A stretch of 64,000 nt of DNA from Nocardia inohanensis NBRC 100128 (GTDB lineage Bacteria > Actinomycetota > Actinomycetes > Mycobacteriales > Mycobacteriaceae): assembly GCF_001612945.1 (NCBI RefSeq), contig NZ_BDBK01000016.1, forward strand, positions 496,001 through 560,000. Direction: 5' to 3'. Numbering within the stretch: position 1 is the first letter of the stretch; each line of letters opens with the position of its first letter. The position numbers and the translations under genes are program-made. Of the stretch, positions 27,601 to 33,839 are shown in pieces. Below the pieces are notes generated by a model. It searched no databases, had not been told where the DNA came from, and was given only the letters and a program-made list of their open reading frames with translations.

Positions 27601-27729
27601 CGGCGCGAGAAGGATGACGCCACCGAGGTGCGTGAAGGGTACGAGTGCGGTATGACCGTCACCTTCAACGACATCAAGGAAGGCGACATCGTCGAGGCCT
27701 ACGAGCTGCGCGAGAAGCCGCGCGACTAG
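24625..27729 (+). CDS. infB: Translation initiation factor IF-2
   Basis: The protein has 1034 residues. The start GTG 24625 has GAGGAG 5 bases upstream; GTG 24613 would include that site. The N-terminal IF2-N domain (ARVHELAKELGVTSKELLAR) is followed by a very long Pro/Gly/Arg/Ala region (about residues 55-410) containing irregular GGPRP repeats, and a basic KGRKSKRAKRAEYE stretch. The GTPase domain has G1 GHVDHGKT, G3 DTPGHEAF and G4 NKID. Domains II-IV follow, with the C-terminal IF2 fMet-tRNA-binding barrel at the end. It places initiator tRNA on the 30S subunit. A perfect terminator hairpin follows the stop. Confidence 0.97.
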   Translation: MAGKARVHELAKELGVTSKELLARLKEQGEFVKSASSTVEAPVARRLRESLAPKSAPSGAGKPATPKPSGDSTPRPAAKPATPGAGPRPGPRPAAPAPAPAPQAPAAATPAPAPQAAPAARTEVPSSPASAARPGPAPKPAVARETAAPAAASAPAAPSTPAPAPRPDAPRPGSQAPRPAAAQGGAPAQGGAPAQGAARPGGPKPGPKPPRVGNNPFSSAPERPAPRPAPRPGQQQGGPRPAPGQGGPRPGPQGGPRPGGDRGPRPAPGQGGPRPGPGQGGPRPAAAGQGGPRPGGPRPSPGSMPPRPNPGAMPARAQRPAGPGGAGRPARPGGPGAGGGGRPGGGGGGYRGGGAPGGAPGAGAGAGAGAGAPGGFRGRPGGGGGGRPGSGGGRGGAAGAFGRPGGAPRKGRKSKRAKRAEYENQQAPIAGGIRLPRGNGEVVRLARGASLSDFAEKIGANPASLVQALFNLGEMVTATQSVNEETLELLGQEMNYVVNVVSPEDEDRELLANFDLTYGEDEGGEDDLQIRPPVVTVMGHVDHGKTRLLDTIRKANVREGEAGGITQHIGAYQVLSHVNEEDRLITFIDTPGHEAFTAMRARGAKATDIAILVVAADDGVMPQTVEAINHAQAADVPIVVAVNKIDKEGANPQKIRQQLTEYGLVAEEYGGDTMFVDISAKQGTNIESLLEAVVLTADASLDLRANPDMDAQGVAIEAHLDRGRGPVATVLIQRGTLRVGDSIVAGDAYGRVRRMVDEHGDDVEAALPSRPVQVIGFTSVPGAGDNLLVVEEDRIARQIADRRNARKRNALAARSRKRISLEDLDAALKETSELNLILKGDNSGTVEALEEALLGIDVGDEVRLRVIDRGVGGVTETNVNLASASNAIIIGFNVRAEGKATELANREGVDIRYYSVIYQAIDEIEKALKGLLKPIYEEHELGRAEIRQIFRSSKFGNIAGCWVLSGSVKRNAKARLIRDNVVIAETMTIASLRREKDDATEVREGYECGMTVTFNDIKEGDIVEAYELREKPRD

Positions 27730-27751
27730 TAGTCCCGTAGTACGCACGACC

Positions 27752-27781
27752 TGCCGGGTCCGGGGTGACTCGGACCCGGCA
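27752..27781 (+). terminator. infB terminator hairpin
   Basis: A perfect 11-bp stem (27752-27762 with 27771-27781) with an 8-base loop begins 23 bases after the infB stop. It may attenuate rather than end the operon, because the DUF503 gene follows closely. Confidence 0.75.
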
Positions 27782-27841
27782 ATGGTCGTGTGGCCCAATC
27801 CCATCCGGGTAACAGACGCGCATTTCCCGGGGCGCGTTCAT

Positions 27842-28144
27842 ATGACTGAAAAGATGTTCTTCGGAGCGCTCGAATTCGATATCTTGCTGGGCGACGTTCA
27901 TTCGCTCAAGGAGAAGCGCTCCGTCATCCGTCCCGTCATCGCCGAACTCCAGCGGTTCGGCGTGTGTGCTGTAGAAGGCGGGGAACAGGACCGTTACCGG
28001 CGTACGTTGCTCGGTGTGGCAGCGGTCAGTTCCGGTATGGGGCATTTGACACAGGTGCTCGACAAGTGTGAACGGCACGTCGCGGCACGTCCGGAGTTAG
28101 AGTTGCTGGCGGTACGCCGTCGCGTCTTCGGACCGGAAGACTGA
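27842..28144 (+). CDS. DUF503/YlxP-like protein
   Basis: The protein has 100 residues from ATG 27842. It has a ferredoxin-like DUF503 fold: FGALEFDILLGDVHSLKEKR is the family signature, followed by SVIRPVIAELQRFGV. It is found between infB and rbfA in many bacteria, as here, but its function is unknown; a link to translation or ribosome assembly is inferred only from gene order. The N-terminal in-frame extension back to 27782 lies in the terminator region and is not used. Confidence 0.88.
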   Translation: MTEKMFFGALEFDILLGDVHSLKEKRSVIRPVIAELQRFGVCAVEGGEQDRYRRTLLGVAAVSSGMGHLTQVLDKCERHVAARPELELLAVRRRVFGPED

Positions 28145-28170
28145 ATTCGATAAGTGAGGAGGGCAGGGCA

Positions 28171-28620
28171 ATGGTCGATCAAGCCCGAGCACGCCGACTC
28201 GCCAAGCGCATCTCGTCGATCGTGGCAACCGCCATCGAATACGAGATCAAGGATCCGCGACTGCGGTTCGTCACCATCACCGATGCCAAGGTGACCGGCG
28301 ACCTACGCGAGGCGACCGTCTATTACACCGTCATGGGTGAAACCATCGACGCCGAACCCGATTACGCGGAGGCCGCGGCCGGACTGAAGAAGGCCGCCGG
28401 CATTCTGCGCTCCAAGGTCGGCGCGGGCACCGGGGTGAAGTTCACCCCGACCCTGGCCTTCGTGCTCGATACCGTTCCGACCGCCGCGAAGGAGATGGAG
28501 GAGCTGCTGGCCAAGGCCCGCGCCTCCGACGCCCGGGTGGCGCAGGTGTCGGTCGGCGCCAACTACGCCGGCGACGCCGATCCGTACAAGTCGGACGAAG
28601 ACGAAGACGAAGACGACTGA
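28171..28620 (+). CDS. rbfA: Ribosome-binding factor A
   Basis: The protein has 149 residues. It has a KH-type fold: ARRLAKRISSIVATAIEYEI at the N-terminus, then DPRLRFVTITDAKVTGDLRE, the most conserved RbfA block. The AAG motif of the kinked helix region is in EAAAGLKKAAGILRSKVG. The C-terminus is acidic (DEDEDEDD) as in actinobacteria. It acts in late 16S rRNA 5'-end maturation and cold adaptation. GAGGAGGG about 9 bases upstream is a strong ribosome site. nrnA follows after 6 bases. Confidence 0.95.
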   Translation: MVDQARARRLAKRISSIVATAIEYEIKDPRLRFVTITDAKVTGDLREATVYYTVMGETIDAEPDYAEAAAGLKKAAGILRSKVGAGTGVKFTPTLAFVLDTVPTAAKEMEELLAKARASDARVAQVSVGANYAGDADPYKSDEDEDEDD

Positions 28621-28626
28621 AATACC

Positions 28627-29679
28627 GTGACCACCGAGCACCGGCGGGCGGAACCCGAGCACGAAGGGGGCTCGGTGACGCCTGCCGGGACTCAGGTCGA
28701 CGTCACCCCCGCGGTCGAGATTCTCGACGCCGCGCGGTCGGTGACGATTCTCTGCCATGTCCAGCCCGACGCCGACACCATCGGCAGCGGGCTGGCTTTG
28801 GCTCAGGTGCTGCACCGGCGCGGGGTGCCGGTGACGGTGTCCTTCGCCGAACCGGCCGAACTGCCGGTTTCGATGCGCGCGCTGCCGGGGACCGAATTCC
28901 TGGTGCCCGCGGATCGGGTGCCCGCCGAAGTGGATGTACTGGTGGCCGTGGACTGCGGCAGCGCCGGGCGGCTCGGCGGGCTGCGCGGCCGATTGGCCGG
29001 TGCGCGAATCAGTTTGGTGCTCGACCATCATCGCTCCAATACCCGGTTCGGGGTGGTGAACGTGGTCGACGAGAACTCCGACTCCACCGCGGCCTTGGTC
29101 GCCCGGGTGCTGGACGCCTGGGGTGAGCCGCTGGATCGCGGTGTGGCGCACTGTCTTTACGCCGGGCTGGTGACCGATACCGGTTCGTTCAAATGGGCCC
29201 GGCCCGGTTCGCACGCGCTGGCCGAGCGGCTGCTGGCCACCGGGATCGACGGCGCGGGCATCACCCGCATGCTGATGGACACCCACCCGTTCGCCTGGCT
29301 GCCCATGCTTTCGCGGGTATTGGGTTCGGCGCGACTGGATCCGGCGGCGGCCGGCGGCGCGGGCCTGGTGCACGTCTTCGTGCGGCAGGAGGATCTGGCC
29401 CGGGTGCGTTCGGAGGAGGTCGAGAGCGTGATCGATCTGATCCGCACCACCGCCGAGGCGCAGGTGGCGGCCGTCTTCAAGGAATCCCGCTACCAGCCCG
29501 GCCACTGGACGGTCTCACTGCGCTCGCACGACAATGCCGACGGCACGCCCGGCGTGGATGTGGCGCGGGTGGCGATGGCGCTGGGCGGCGGCGGACACCG
29601 TTATGCCGCAGGCTATTCCACCACCGGCACCCCCGAACAACTCGTCGCCGCCCTGACCGCCGAGCTCGCCCGCTCTTGA
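28627..29679 (+). CDS. nrnA: DHH/DHHA1 phosphoesterase NrnA-like (oligoribonuclease / pAp phosphatase)
   Basis: The protein has 350 residues from GTG 28627. The DHH domain motifs are present: CHVQPDADTIGSG (motif I), VAVDCGSAGRL (motif II), VLDHHRSN (motif III, DHH) and YAGLVTDTGSF (motif IV). The C-terminal DHHA1 domain ends with the GGGGHRYAAGY substrate loop. It needs Mn2+ and degrades 2-5 nt RNA, pGpG and pAp; mycobacterial homologues also act on cyclic dinucleotides. It is in an operon with rbfA. In M. tuberculosis the next gene is dinF, whereas here a GrpE-like gene on the opposite strand intervenes. Confidence 0.92.
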   Translation: MTTEHRRAEPEHEGGSVTPAGTQVDVTPAVEILDAARSVTILCHVQPDADTIGSGLALAQVLHRRGVPVTVSFAEPAELPVSMRALPGTEFLVPADRVPAEVDVLVAVDCGSAGRLGGLRGRLAGARISLVLDHHRSNTRFGVVNVVDENSDSTAALVARVLDAWGEPLDRGVAHCLYAGLVTDTGSFKWARPGSHALAERLLATGIDGAGITRMLMDTHPFAWLPMLSRVLGSARLDPAAAGGAGLVHVFVRQEDLARVRSEEVESVIDLIRTTAEAQVAAVFKESRYQPGHWTVSLRSHDNADGTPGVDVARVAMALGGGGHRYAAGYSTTGTPEQLVAALTAELARS

Positions 29680-29686
29680 GCCGTCG

Positions 29687-30370
29687 CTACGCGGAGTAGC
29701 GGGTCATCGGCCGGCGGTAGCGCCGGATGACGACCTTCGCCGGGCGCAGCGACAGCGCCCCCACGGTGAGCCCCGGCTGAATGACCGAACCCACGGTGCG
29801 ATCGGCCTCCGGATCGTCGGTGTCGGAGAGCTCGACGGCCTGCATGGTCTCCGGATCGAAAGGCGCGCCGCGGAACGGCGTGACCAGCTGCCCGCCGCGA
29901 TCGGTCAGCATGCGCTCCACCCGCCGCGTGATGGCCTCGAAACCCGGCCGGTCGGCATCGGATTCGGTTGTGGTGACGAAGGTCTGGGCCAGCGCGTGCA
30001 GCGCGAACAGGTCCCGGATGAGTGGTTCGTCCGGATCGTCGGTGGGTGCGGCGGCGAGGTTCGCGGCCGCCGCGGCCGACCCGAGGGGTGTCACGCTCGG
30101 CGTGCCTTCGGTGGCCGATGACAGCCCGGCGGTGGCGGTCGCCGTTCGCGGTTCGAGCAGCGTTGCGGGCGTGGCGTTTTCACCGGGTGCGGCGGCTTCC
30201 GCCCTGGTGAGGTAAGCCTCGGCGAGGCGTTCGACGGTGGCGGCCTGGCGGGATAGCAGACGCGTGAGATCGTCGATGCGCTCGCTCATCCGGTCCACTG
30301 CCGCACTGAGCACCGCGGGATCGTCGGGTGCGCGCTCAGCGGGTTGCTCGACGGTGGGAGATTCGGTCAT
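29687..30370 (-). CDS. GrpE-like nucleotide exchange factor paralogue 1
   Basis: The protein has 227 residues from ATG 30370; an in-frame ATG 30382 reads MVSSMTES. The N-terminal helix (AVDRMSERIDDLTRLLSRQA) can form the long GrpE coiled coil. An Ala/Thr-rich insert of about 50 residues follows, then a four-helix region (LIRDLFALHALAQTF) and the GrpE-like beta domain, VGSVIQPGLTVGALSLRPAK plus VVIRRYR. Canonical GrpE would be next to dnaK; this one stands alone between nrnA and a MATE gene. It is clearly paralogous to the protein at 33298, which sits beside an Hsp70-like gene. It probably serves that Hsp70 (inference). Confidence 0.72.
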   Translation of the reverse strand: MTESPTVEQPAERAPDDPAVLSAAVDRMSERIDDLTRLLSRQAATVERLAEAYLTRAEAAAPGENATPATLLEPRTATATAGLSSATEGTPSVTPLGSAAAAANLAAAPTDDPDEPLIRDLFALHALAQTFVTTTESDADRPGFEAITRRVERMLTDRGGQLVTPFRGAPFDPETMQAVELSDTDDPEADRTVGSVIQPGLTVGALSLRPAKVVIRRYRRPMTRYSA

Positions 30371-30377
30371 GGATGAA

Positions 30378-30383
30378 ACCATA
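30378..30383 (-). promoter_or_regulatory. TATGGT element before GrpE-like 1
   Basis: On the minus strand, TATGGT lies 7 nt before ATG 30370 inside a conserved CCGGGA(T)CTATGGTT block shared with GrpE-like 2. It is either a leaderless -10 or an upstream start codon; both genes keep an in-frame ATG here. Confidence 0.4.
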
Positions 30384-30574
30384 GATCCCGGTCGGCACCC
30401 GAGTCGCCGCTATCGCCGCTCGCGATTGCTGGATCGCCGCGCAATGCCGCGGACCTGGGAACGTTCTGTTCGCCGGACCACACCTCACAACCCGACTGGT
30501 CGGGACTGAATGTCCGAACAGTCTGCCCAGTCGGGATTGCCGAACTCGAACTGTGCGGCTTCGCCCCAGCCGCC

Positions 30575-30601
30575 GTCATTCCGGCGTGCTTTCGGCCGGA
30601 A
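30575..30601 (+). repeat. Half copy of REP-like element
   Basis: 27 bases starting GTCATTCCGGCGTGC match the left arm of the 14700-14773 element at 25 positions. The second arm is missing. Confidence 0.6.
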
Positions 30602-30684
30602 GCCACACGGTGCGTTGGCCCTACCGCCGCCATGTCTCGTTGAGCATTACCGGGAATGTCGGGCGCGTGTGCGATCGTGGGCGG

Positions 30685-32046
30685 ATGGTCAACGGTTCGG
30701 CGGTGGGAACGGTCGAGGATCCGGCGGCGGCGGGGCCGCGGCGGATTCTGGGGATCGCGGTGCCGACGTTGGGGGTGCTGGTCGCGGAGCCGATCTATCT
30801 GCTGTTCGATATGGCCGTCGTGGGGCGGTTGGGGGCGCTGGCGCTGGCCGGGCTCGCGGTGGGCGGATTGATGCTGGCGCAGGTGAGTACGCAGTTGACG
30901 TTCTTGAGTTACGGGACGACGGCGCGGGCGGCCCGGCGGCACGGCGCGGGGGATGAGCGCGGGGCCATCGGGGAAGGGGTGCAGGCGAGTTGGATCGCGA
31001 TCGGGATCGGGCTGGCCATCGTGGCGGTGGTGCAAGCCTGTGCGGGGCCGATCGTGCGAGCCATTTCCGGCGGAGCCGATATCGCGGATGCGGCGGAGTC
31101 GTGGGTGCGGATCGCGCTGTTCGGGGTGCCGTTGATCCTGTTGTCGATGGCCGGCAACGGGTGGATGCGCGGGGTGCAGCAGACTCGGCGACCGCTGCTG
31201 TATGTGGTTGCGGGGCTGCTGGTTTCGGGCGCGATCTGCCCGGTTCTGGTTCATGGGCTGCTGGGTGCGCCGCGCTTGGAGCTGGAGGGCTCGGCGATCG
31301 CCAACCTGGTGGGGCAGTCGCTGACGGGCATGTTGTTTCTCGGTGCACTGGTGCGCGCGCGGGTGCCGCTGGCGCCGCACGTGGAGATCATGAAGGCGCA
31401 GTTGGTGCTGGGCCGGGACTTGATCGTGCGCAGCTTCGCTTTCCAGGCGTGCTTCGTATCGGCGGCCGCGGTAGCCGCCCGGTTCGGGGCCGCGTCGGTG
31501 GCGGCGCATCAGCTGGTGCTCCAGCTGTGGAATTTCCTCACCCTGGCGCTGGATGCCCTCGCGATCGCCGCGCAGACCCTGGTGGGCGCGGCACTCGGAG
31601 CCGGGAACGCCCGGGGCGCAGCGGGACTGGCGCGGCGCATCACCGCCTGGTCGACCGCGTTCTCGGTGGTCTTGGCGGCGGTCTTCGCGGCCGGCTACTC
31701 GGTGATTCCGCGCCTGTTCACCGATGACCCGGCGGTGCTGGATCGCACCCACGTGGTGTGGTGGTTCTTCATCGCCATCATTCCCATCGGCGGTGTGGTG
31801 TTCGCGCTCGACGGAGTGCTGCTCGGCGCGGGCGATGCCGCATTCCTGCGCAATGCCACGCTCGGTTCGGCCCTGCTCGGCTTCCTGCCGATGATCTGGC
31901 TGTCGCTGGCCAACGACTGGGGTATCGGCGGCATCTGGACCGGCTTGGTCGCCTTCCTGGTGCTGCGCCTGATCGCCGTCTGCTGGCGCGCCCTGTCCGG
32001 GCGGTGGGCCACGGTCGGCGCGGAGGTGCCCCGCCGCGCCGCCTGA
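30685..32046 (+). CDS. dinF: MATE-family efflux transporter (DinF-like)
   Basis: The protein has 453 residues from ATG 30685. It has about 12 membrane helices. The N-terminal block VAEPIYLLFDMAVVGRLG is the DinF-type MATE signature, and the second half repeats the fold from VLGRDLIVRSFAFQACFVSA onwards, with AAHQLVLQLWNFLTLALDAL. It is a sodium- or proton-coupled exporter of cationic drugs. DinF follows nrnA in mycobacteria, as here except for the inserted GrpE-like gene. The start codon lacks an obvious ribosome site. Confidence 0.88.
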   Translation: MVNGSAVGTVEDPAAAGPRRILGIAVPTLGVLVAEPIYLLFDMAVVGRLGALALAGLAVGGLMLAQVSTQLTFLSYGTTARAARRHGAGDERGAIGEGVQASWIAIGIGLAIVAVVQACAGPIVRAISGGADIADAAESWVRIALFGVPLILLSMAGNGWMRGVQQTRRPLLYVVAGLLVSGAICPVLVHGLLGAPRLELEGSAIANLVGQSLTGMLFLGALVRARVPLAPHVEIMKAQLVLGRDLIVRSFAFQACFVSAAAVAARFGAASVAAHQLVLQLWNFLTLALDALAIAAQTLVGAALGAGNARGAAGLARRITAWSTAFSVVLAAVFAAGYSVIPRLFTDDPAVLDRTHVVWWFFIAIIPIGGVVFALDGVLLGAGDAAFLRNATLGSALLGFLPMIWLSLANDWGIGGIWTGLVAFLVLRLIAVCWRALSGRWATVGAEVPRRAA

Positions 32047-32054
32047 CCCGGCGC

Positions 32055-33197
32055 TCAGGCCGTCTCGGAATCCCGTGCCGCCGCCTGCTTTTCGAGGTTG
32101 GCCGCCACCTCCGCCTGCCAGTTCTCGTTGGCGTGCGTGGTATCGACCTCGAATTCGAAGCGCCGCGTCATATCCGGGGTGATGTCGGCGACGTCCACAT
32201 AGAACTGCTCGTACCACCGCCGGTGCTGATACACCGGCCCGTCTTCCTGGGTGAGCAGCGGATTGTCGATGCGCGTCTTGTGCTTCCAGATCTCCACGTC
32301 TTGCAGGAACCCGACCCCGAAGCTCTTGCCGAACGCCGCCGCCAGCTTGGCCGACTTCTCCGGCGGGAGCCCGGGAATGCGCTGCACGCTCACGCCCCAC
32401 TGCAACATGAACGAGTTGTGTGTGACCGGGTAGTGGCAGTTGATCAGCGCCACCTCGACCGTGTGCTCACCGAAGTCGTTGTGCAGGTAGTTGATCATGT
32501 AGGACGGCCCGAAATACGAAGCCTCCGAACGCAACAGCTGCATCTCGGTCGAGTAGTTGGACTTGGTGTGCACGTCCGGCCGCCCCTTGGAGTGCAGGAA
32601 CTGGGTCGCCACATGCCCTTCGAAGACGTTCTTGAAGTACACCGGGTACGCGAAGTGAATGTAGAAGAAGTGCGCCATATCGACGTTGTTGTCGATGATC
32701 TCGCGGCAGTGCGCGCCCTCGATGAGCAGCGAGTTCCAGTTCCACTCGCTCCACTCGTCGGTCTCGATGCCCTCGATGTGCGGGATGGCGACCTCCGGCG
32801 GCGGCGGATTGCCCTCCGGATCGTTCCAGACGAAGAACTGACCGTTCTCCTCGCAGGTGATCCAGGACCGGGTCCGCGCCAGCGGCGGTACCCGTTTGGC
32901 GTAAGGGATTGCCGCGCAACGCCCGTCGCCGCGCCAGCGCCAATCGTGGAAGGGGCAGGCGATATTGTCGTCCTTGACGCTGCCGTAGGACAGGTCCGCG
33001 CCCATGTGCCGGCAATACCCGTCCAGGGCGTGCAGTTCGCCCGCGCTGTCGGACCAGATCACCAGCTTGGTGCCGAAGGCCTGGATGGAGTGCGGCTCCC
33101 CGTCCCGGAACGATTCCGCGAGACCGAGGCAGTGCCAGCCCCGCGCGAACCGCGTCATCGGTTCGCCGACATCGATGGTCCGGATCTGCTGACTCAT
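32055..33197 (-). CDS. kshA: 3-ketosteroid 9-alpha-hydroxylase oxygenase (Rieske) KshA
   Basis: The protein has 380 residues from ATG 33197, with GGAGGAC upstream. The Rieske 2Fe-2S ligands are Cys62-x-His64 (GYCRHMGADLS) and Cys81-x-x-His84 (ACPFHDWRW). The mononuclear iron site is Asp173/His176/His181 in DNNVDMAHFFYIHFAY. The N-terminal RFARGWHCLGLAESFRDG is highly characteristic of KshA, which with the reductase KshB hydroxylates the 9-alpha position of androstenedione-type steroids and opens ring B in cholesterol degradation. No other steroid gene is nearby, so this is probably one of several KshA homologues. Two palindromes lie upstream. Confidence 0.9.
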   Translation of the reverse strand: MSQQIRTIDVGEPMTRFARGWHCLGLAESFRDGEPHSIQAFGTKLVIWSDSAGELHALDGYCRHMGADLSYGSVKDDNIACPFHDWRWRGDGRCAAIPYAKRVPPLARTRSWITCEENGQFFVWNDPEGNPPPPEVAIPHIEGIETDEWSEWNWNSLLIEGAHCREIIDNNVDMAHFFYIHFAYPVYFKNVFEGHVATQFLHSKGRPDVHTKSNYSTEMQLLRSEASYFGPSYMINYLHNDFGEHTVEVALINCHYPVTHNSFMLQWGVSVQRIPGLPPEKSAKLAAAFGKSFGVGFLQDVEIWKHKTRIDNPLLTQEDGPVYQHRRWYEQFYVDVADITPDMTRRFEFEVDTTHANENWQAEVAANLEKQAAARDSETA

Positions 33198-33261
33198 TTG
33201 CGTCCTCCACGATTGCTGATCGGAGCCATCCCATTCGGCACGATGACCGTCATGCCCGAGA

Positions 33262-33296
33262 TTAAGCATTGACGCTTAAGTCGACAAGCGTTTGTT
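33262..33296. promoter_or_regulatory. Palindromes upstream of kshA
   Basis: TTAAGC-ATTGAC-GCTTAA (33262-33279) is a perfect 6+6 inverted repeat about 65 bases before kshA. GACAAGCGTTTGTT (33283-33296) differs at two positions from my recollection of the KstR2 consensus AnCAAGnnCTTGnT. The first is the better operator candidate. Confidence 0.5.
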
Positions 33297-33297
33297 C

Positions 33298-33789
33298 TTA
33301 TTCGTCGGATTTCGGGGCCGGTTTGTGGCGGTGCACCACGACCTTGGCGGGGCGCACCGACCGGTCGGCAATGGTGAGGCCGGACTGAACGACGCTGTGC
33401 ACGGTGCGGTCCGCCGCCGGATCGCCGGTGGGCAGGACGTCGGCGGCCTCCATGGTGATCGCGTCGAAGGCGCTGCCCGGCTTCGGCTCGACCAGCTGTC
33501 CGCCCCGGCCGACCAGGAGGCGTTCCAGCCGGTTCGCGAAGGTCTCGAAAGCCGCGCGCTCGGTATCGGATCCGGCGGTCGCGGCCAGCGTGCGGGCCTC
33601 GTCGAAGAGTGCGAACAGTTCCACGACCAGGGGCACATCCGCTCCGGCGCGTTCGCGTTGCGCGCGGGCCTTGGCATCGTCGGCGAGGCGCTCGATGGTG
33701 GCGGCCTGGCGGGCGATCACCCGCGCCAGATCGTCGATACGCTCGGTGATGGGGTCGAAATTCCCGGTGGCCGCGGCTGGTTCGGTCAT
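33298..33789 (-). CDS. GrpE-like nucleotide exchange factor paralogue 2
   Basis: The protein has 163 residues from ATG 33789; an in-frame ATG at 33801 reads MVRSMTEP. It is shorter than E. coli GrpE (197) and lacks the Ala/Thr insert of paralogue 1. It has an N-terminal coiled-coil (ITERIDDLARVIARQAATIE), helices in VVELFALFDEARTLAA, and a C-terminal beta-domain-like VHSVVQSGLTIADRSVRPAK. It is divergent from the Hsp70-like gene with 50 bases between them, which strongly suggests a functional pair: exchange of ADP for ATP on that Hsp70 (inference). The spacer carries back-to-back leaderless-type promoters. Confidence 0.75.
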   Translation of the reverse strand: MTEPAAATGNFDPITERIDDLARVIARQAATIERLADDAKARAQRERAGADVPLVVELFALFDEARTLAATAGSDTERAAFETFANRLERLLVGRGGQLVEPKPGSAFDAITMEAADVLPTGDPAADRTVHSVVQSGLTIADRSVRPAKVVVHRHKPAPKSDE

Positions 33790-33796
33790 GCTCCGA

Positions 33797-33802
33797 ACCA
33801 TA
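33797..33802 (-). promoter_or_regulatory. TATGGT element before GrpE-like 2
   Basis: On the minus strand, TATGGT lies 7 nt before ATG 33789, with the same spacing and flanks as in front of GrpE-like 1. Confidence 0.4.
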
Positions 33803-33823
33803 GTCCCGGGTGTCGGTTCCGGC

Positions 33824-33832
33824 TGCTACGAT
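33824..33832 (+). promoter_or_regulatory. Extended -10 of the Hsp70-like gene
   Basis: TGC-TACGAT ends 7 nt before ATG 33840. No Shine-Dalgarno is present, so the mRNA is probably leaderless. No CIRCE or HAIR heat-shock operator is seen in the 50-base spacer. Confidence 0.5.
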
Positions 33833-33839
33833 CGCCGCC

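Noticed and set aside
24685..27804. A 1039-codon open frame on the minus strand opposite infB
   Set aside because: It mirrors the third-position GC bias of infB; its Thr/Arg/Gly-rich translation has no domain, and infB is unmistakable.
33790..33839. Heat-shock operators (CIRCE or HAIR) in front of the Hsp70-like gene
   Set aside because: I looked for the CIRCE arms TTAGCACTC/GAGTGCTAA and for CTTGAGT-type HAIR sites and saw none in the 50-base spacer.
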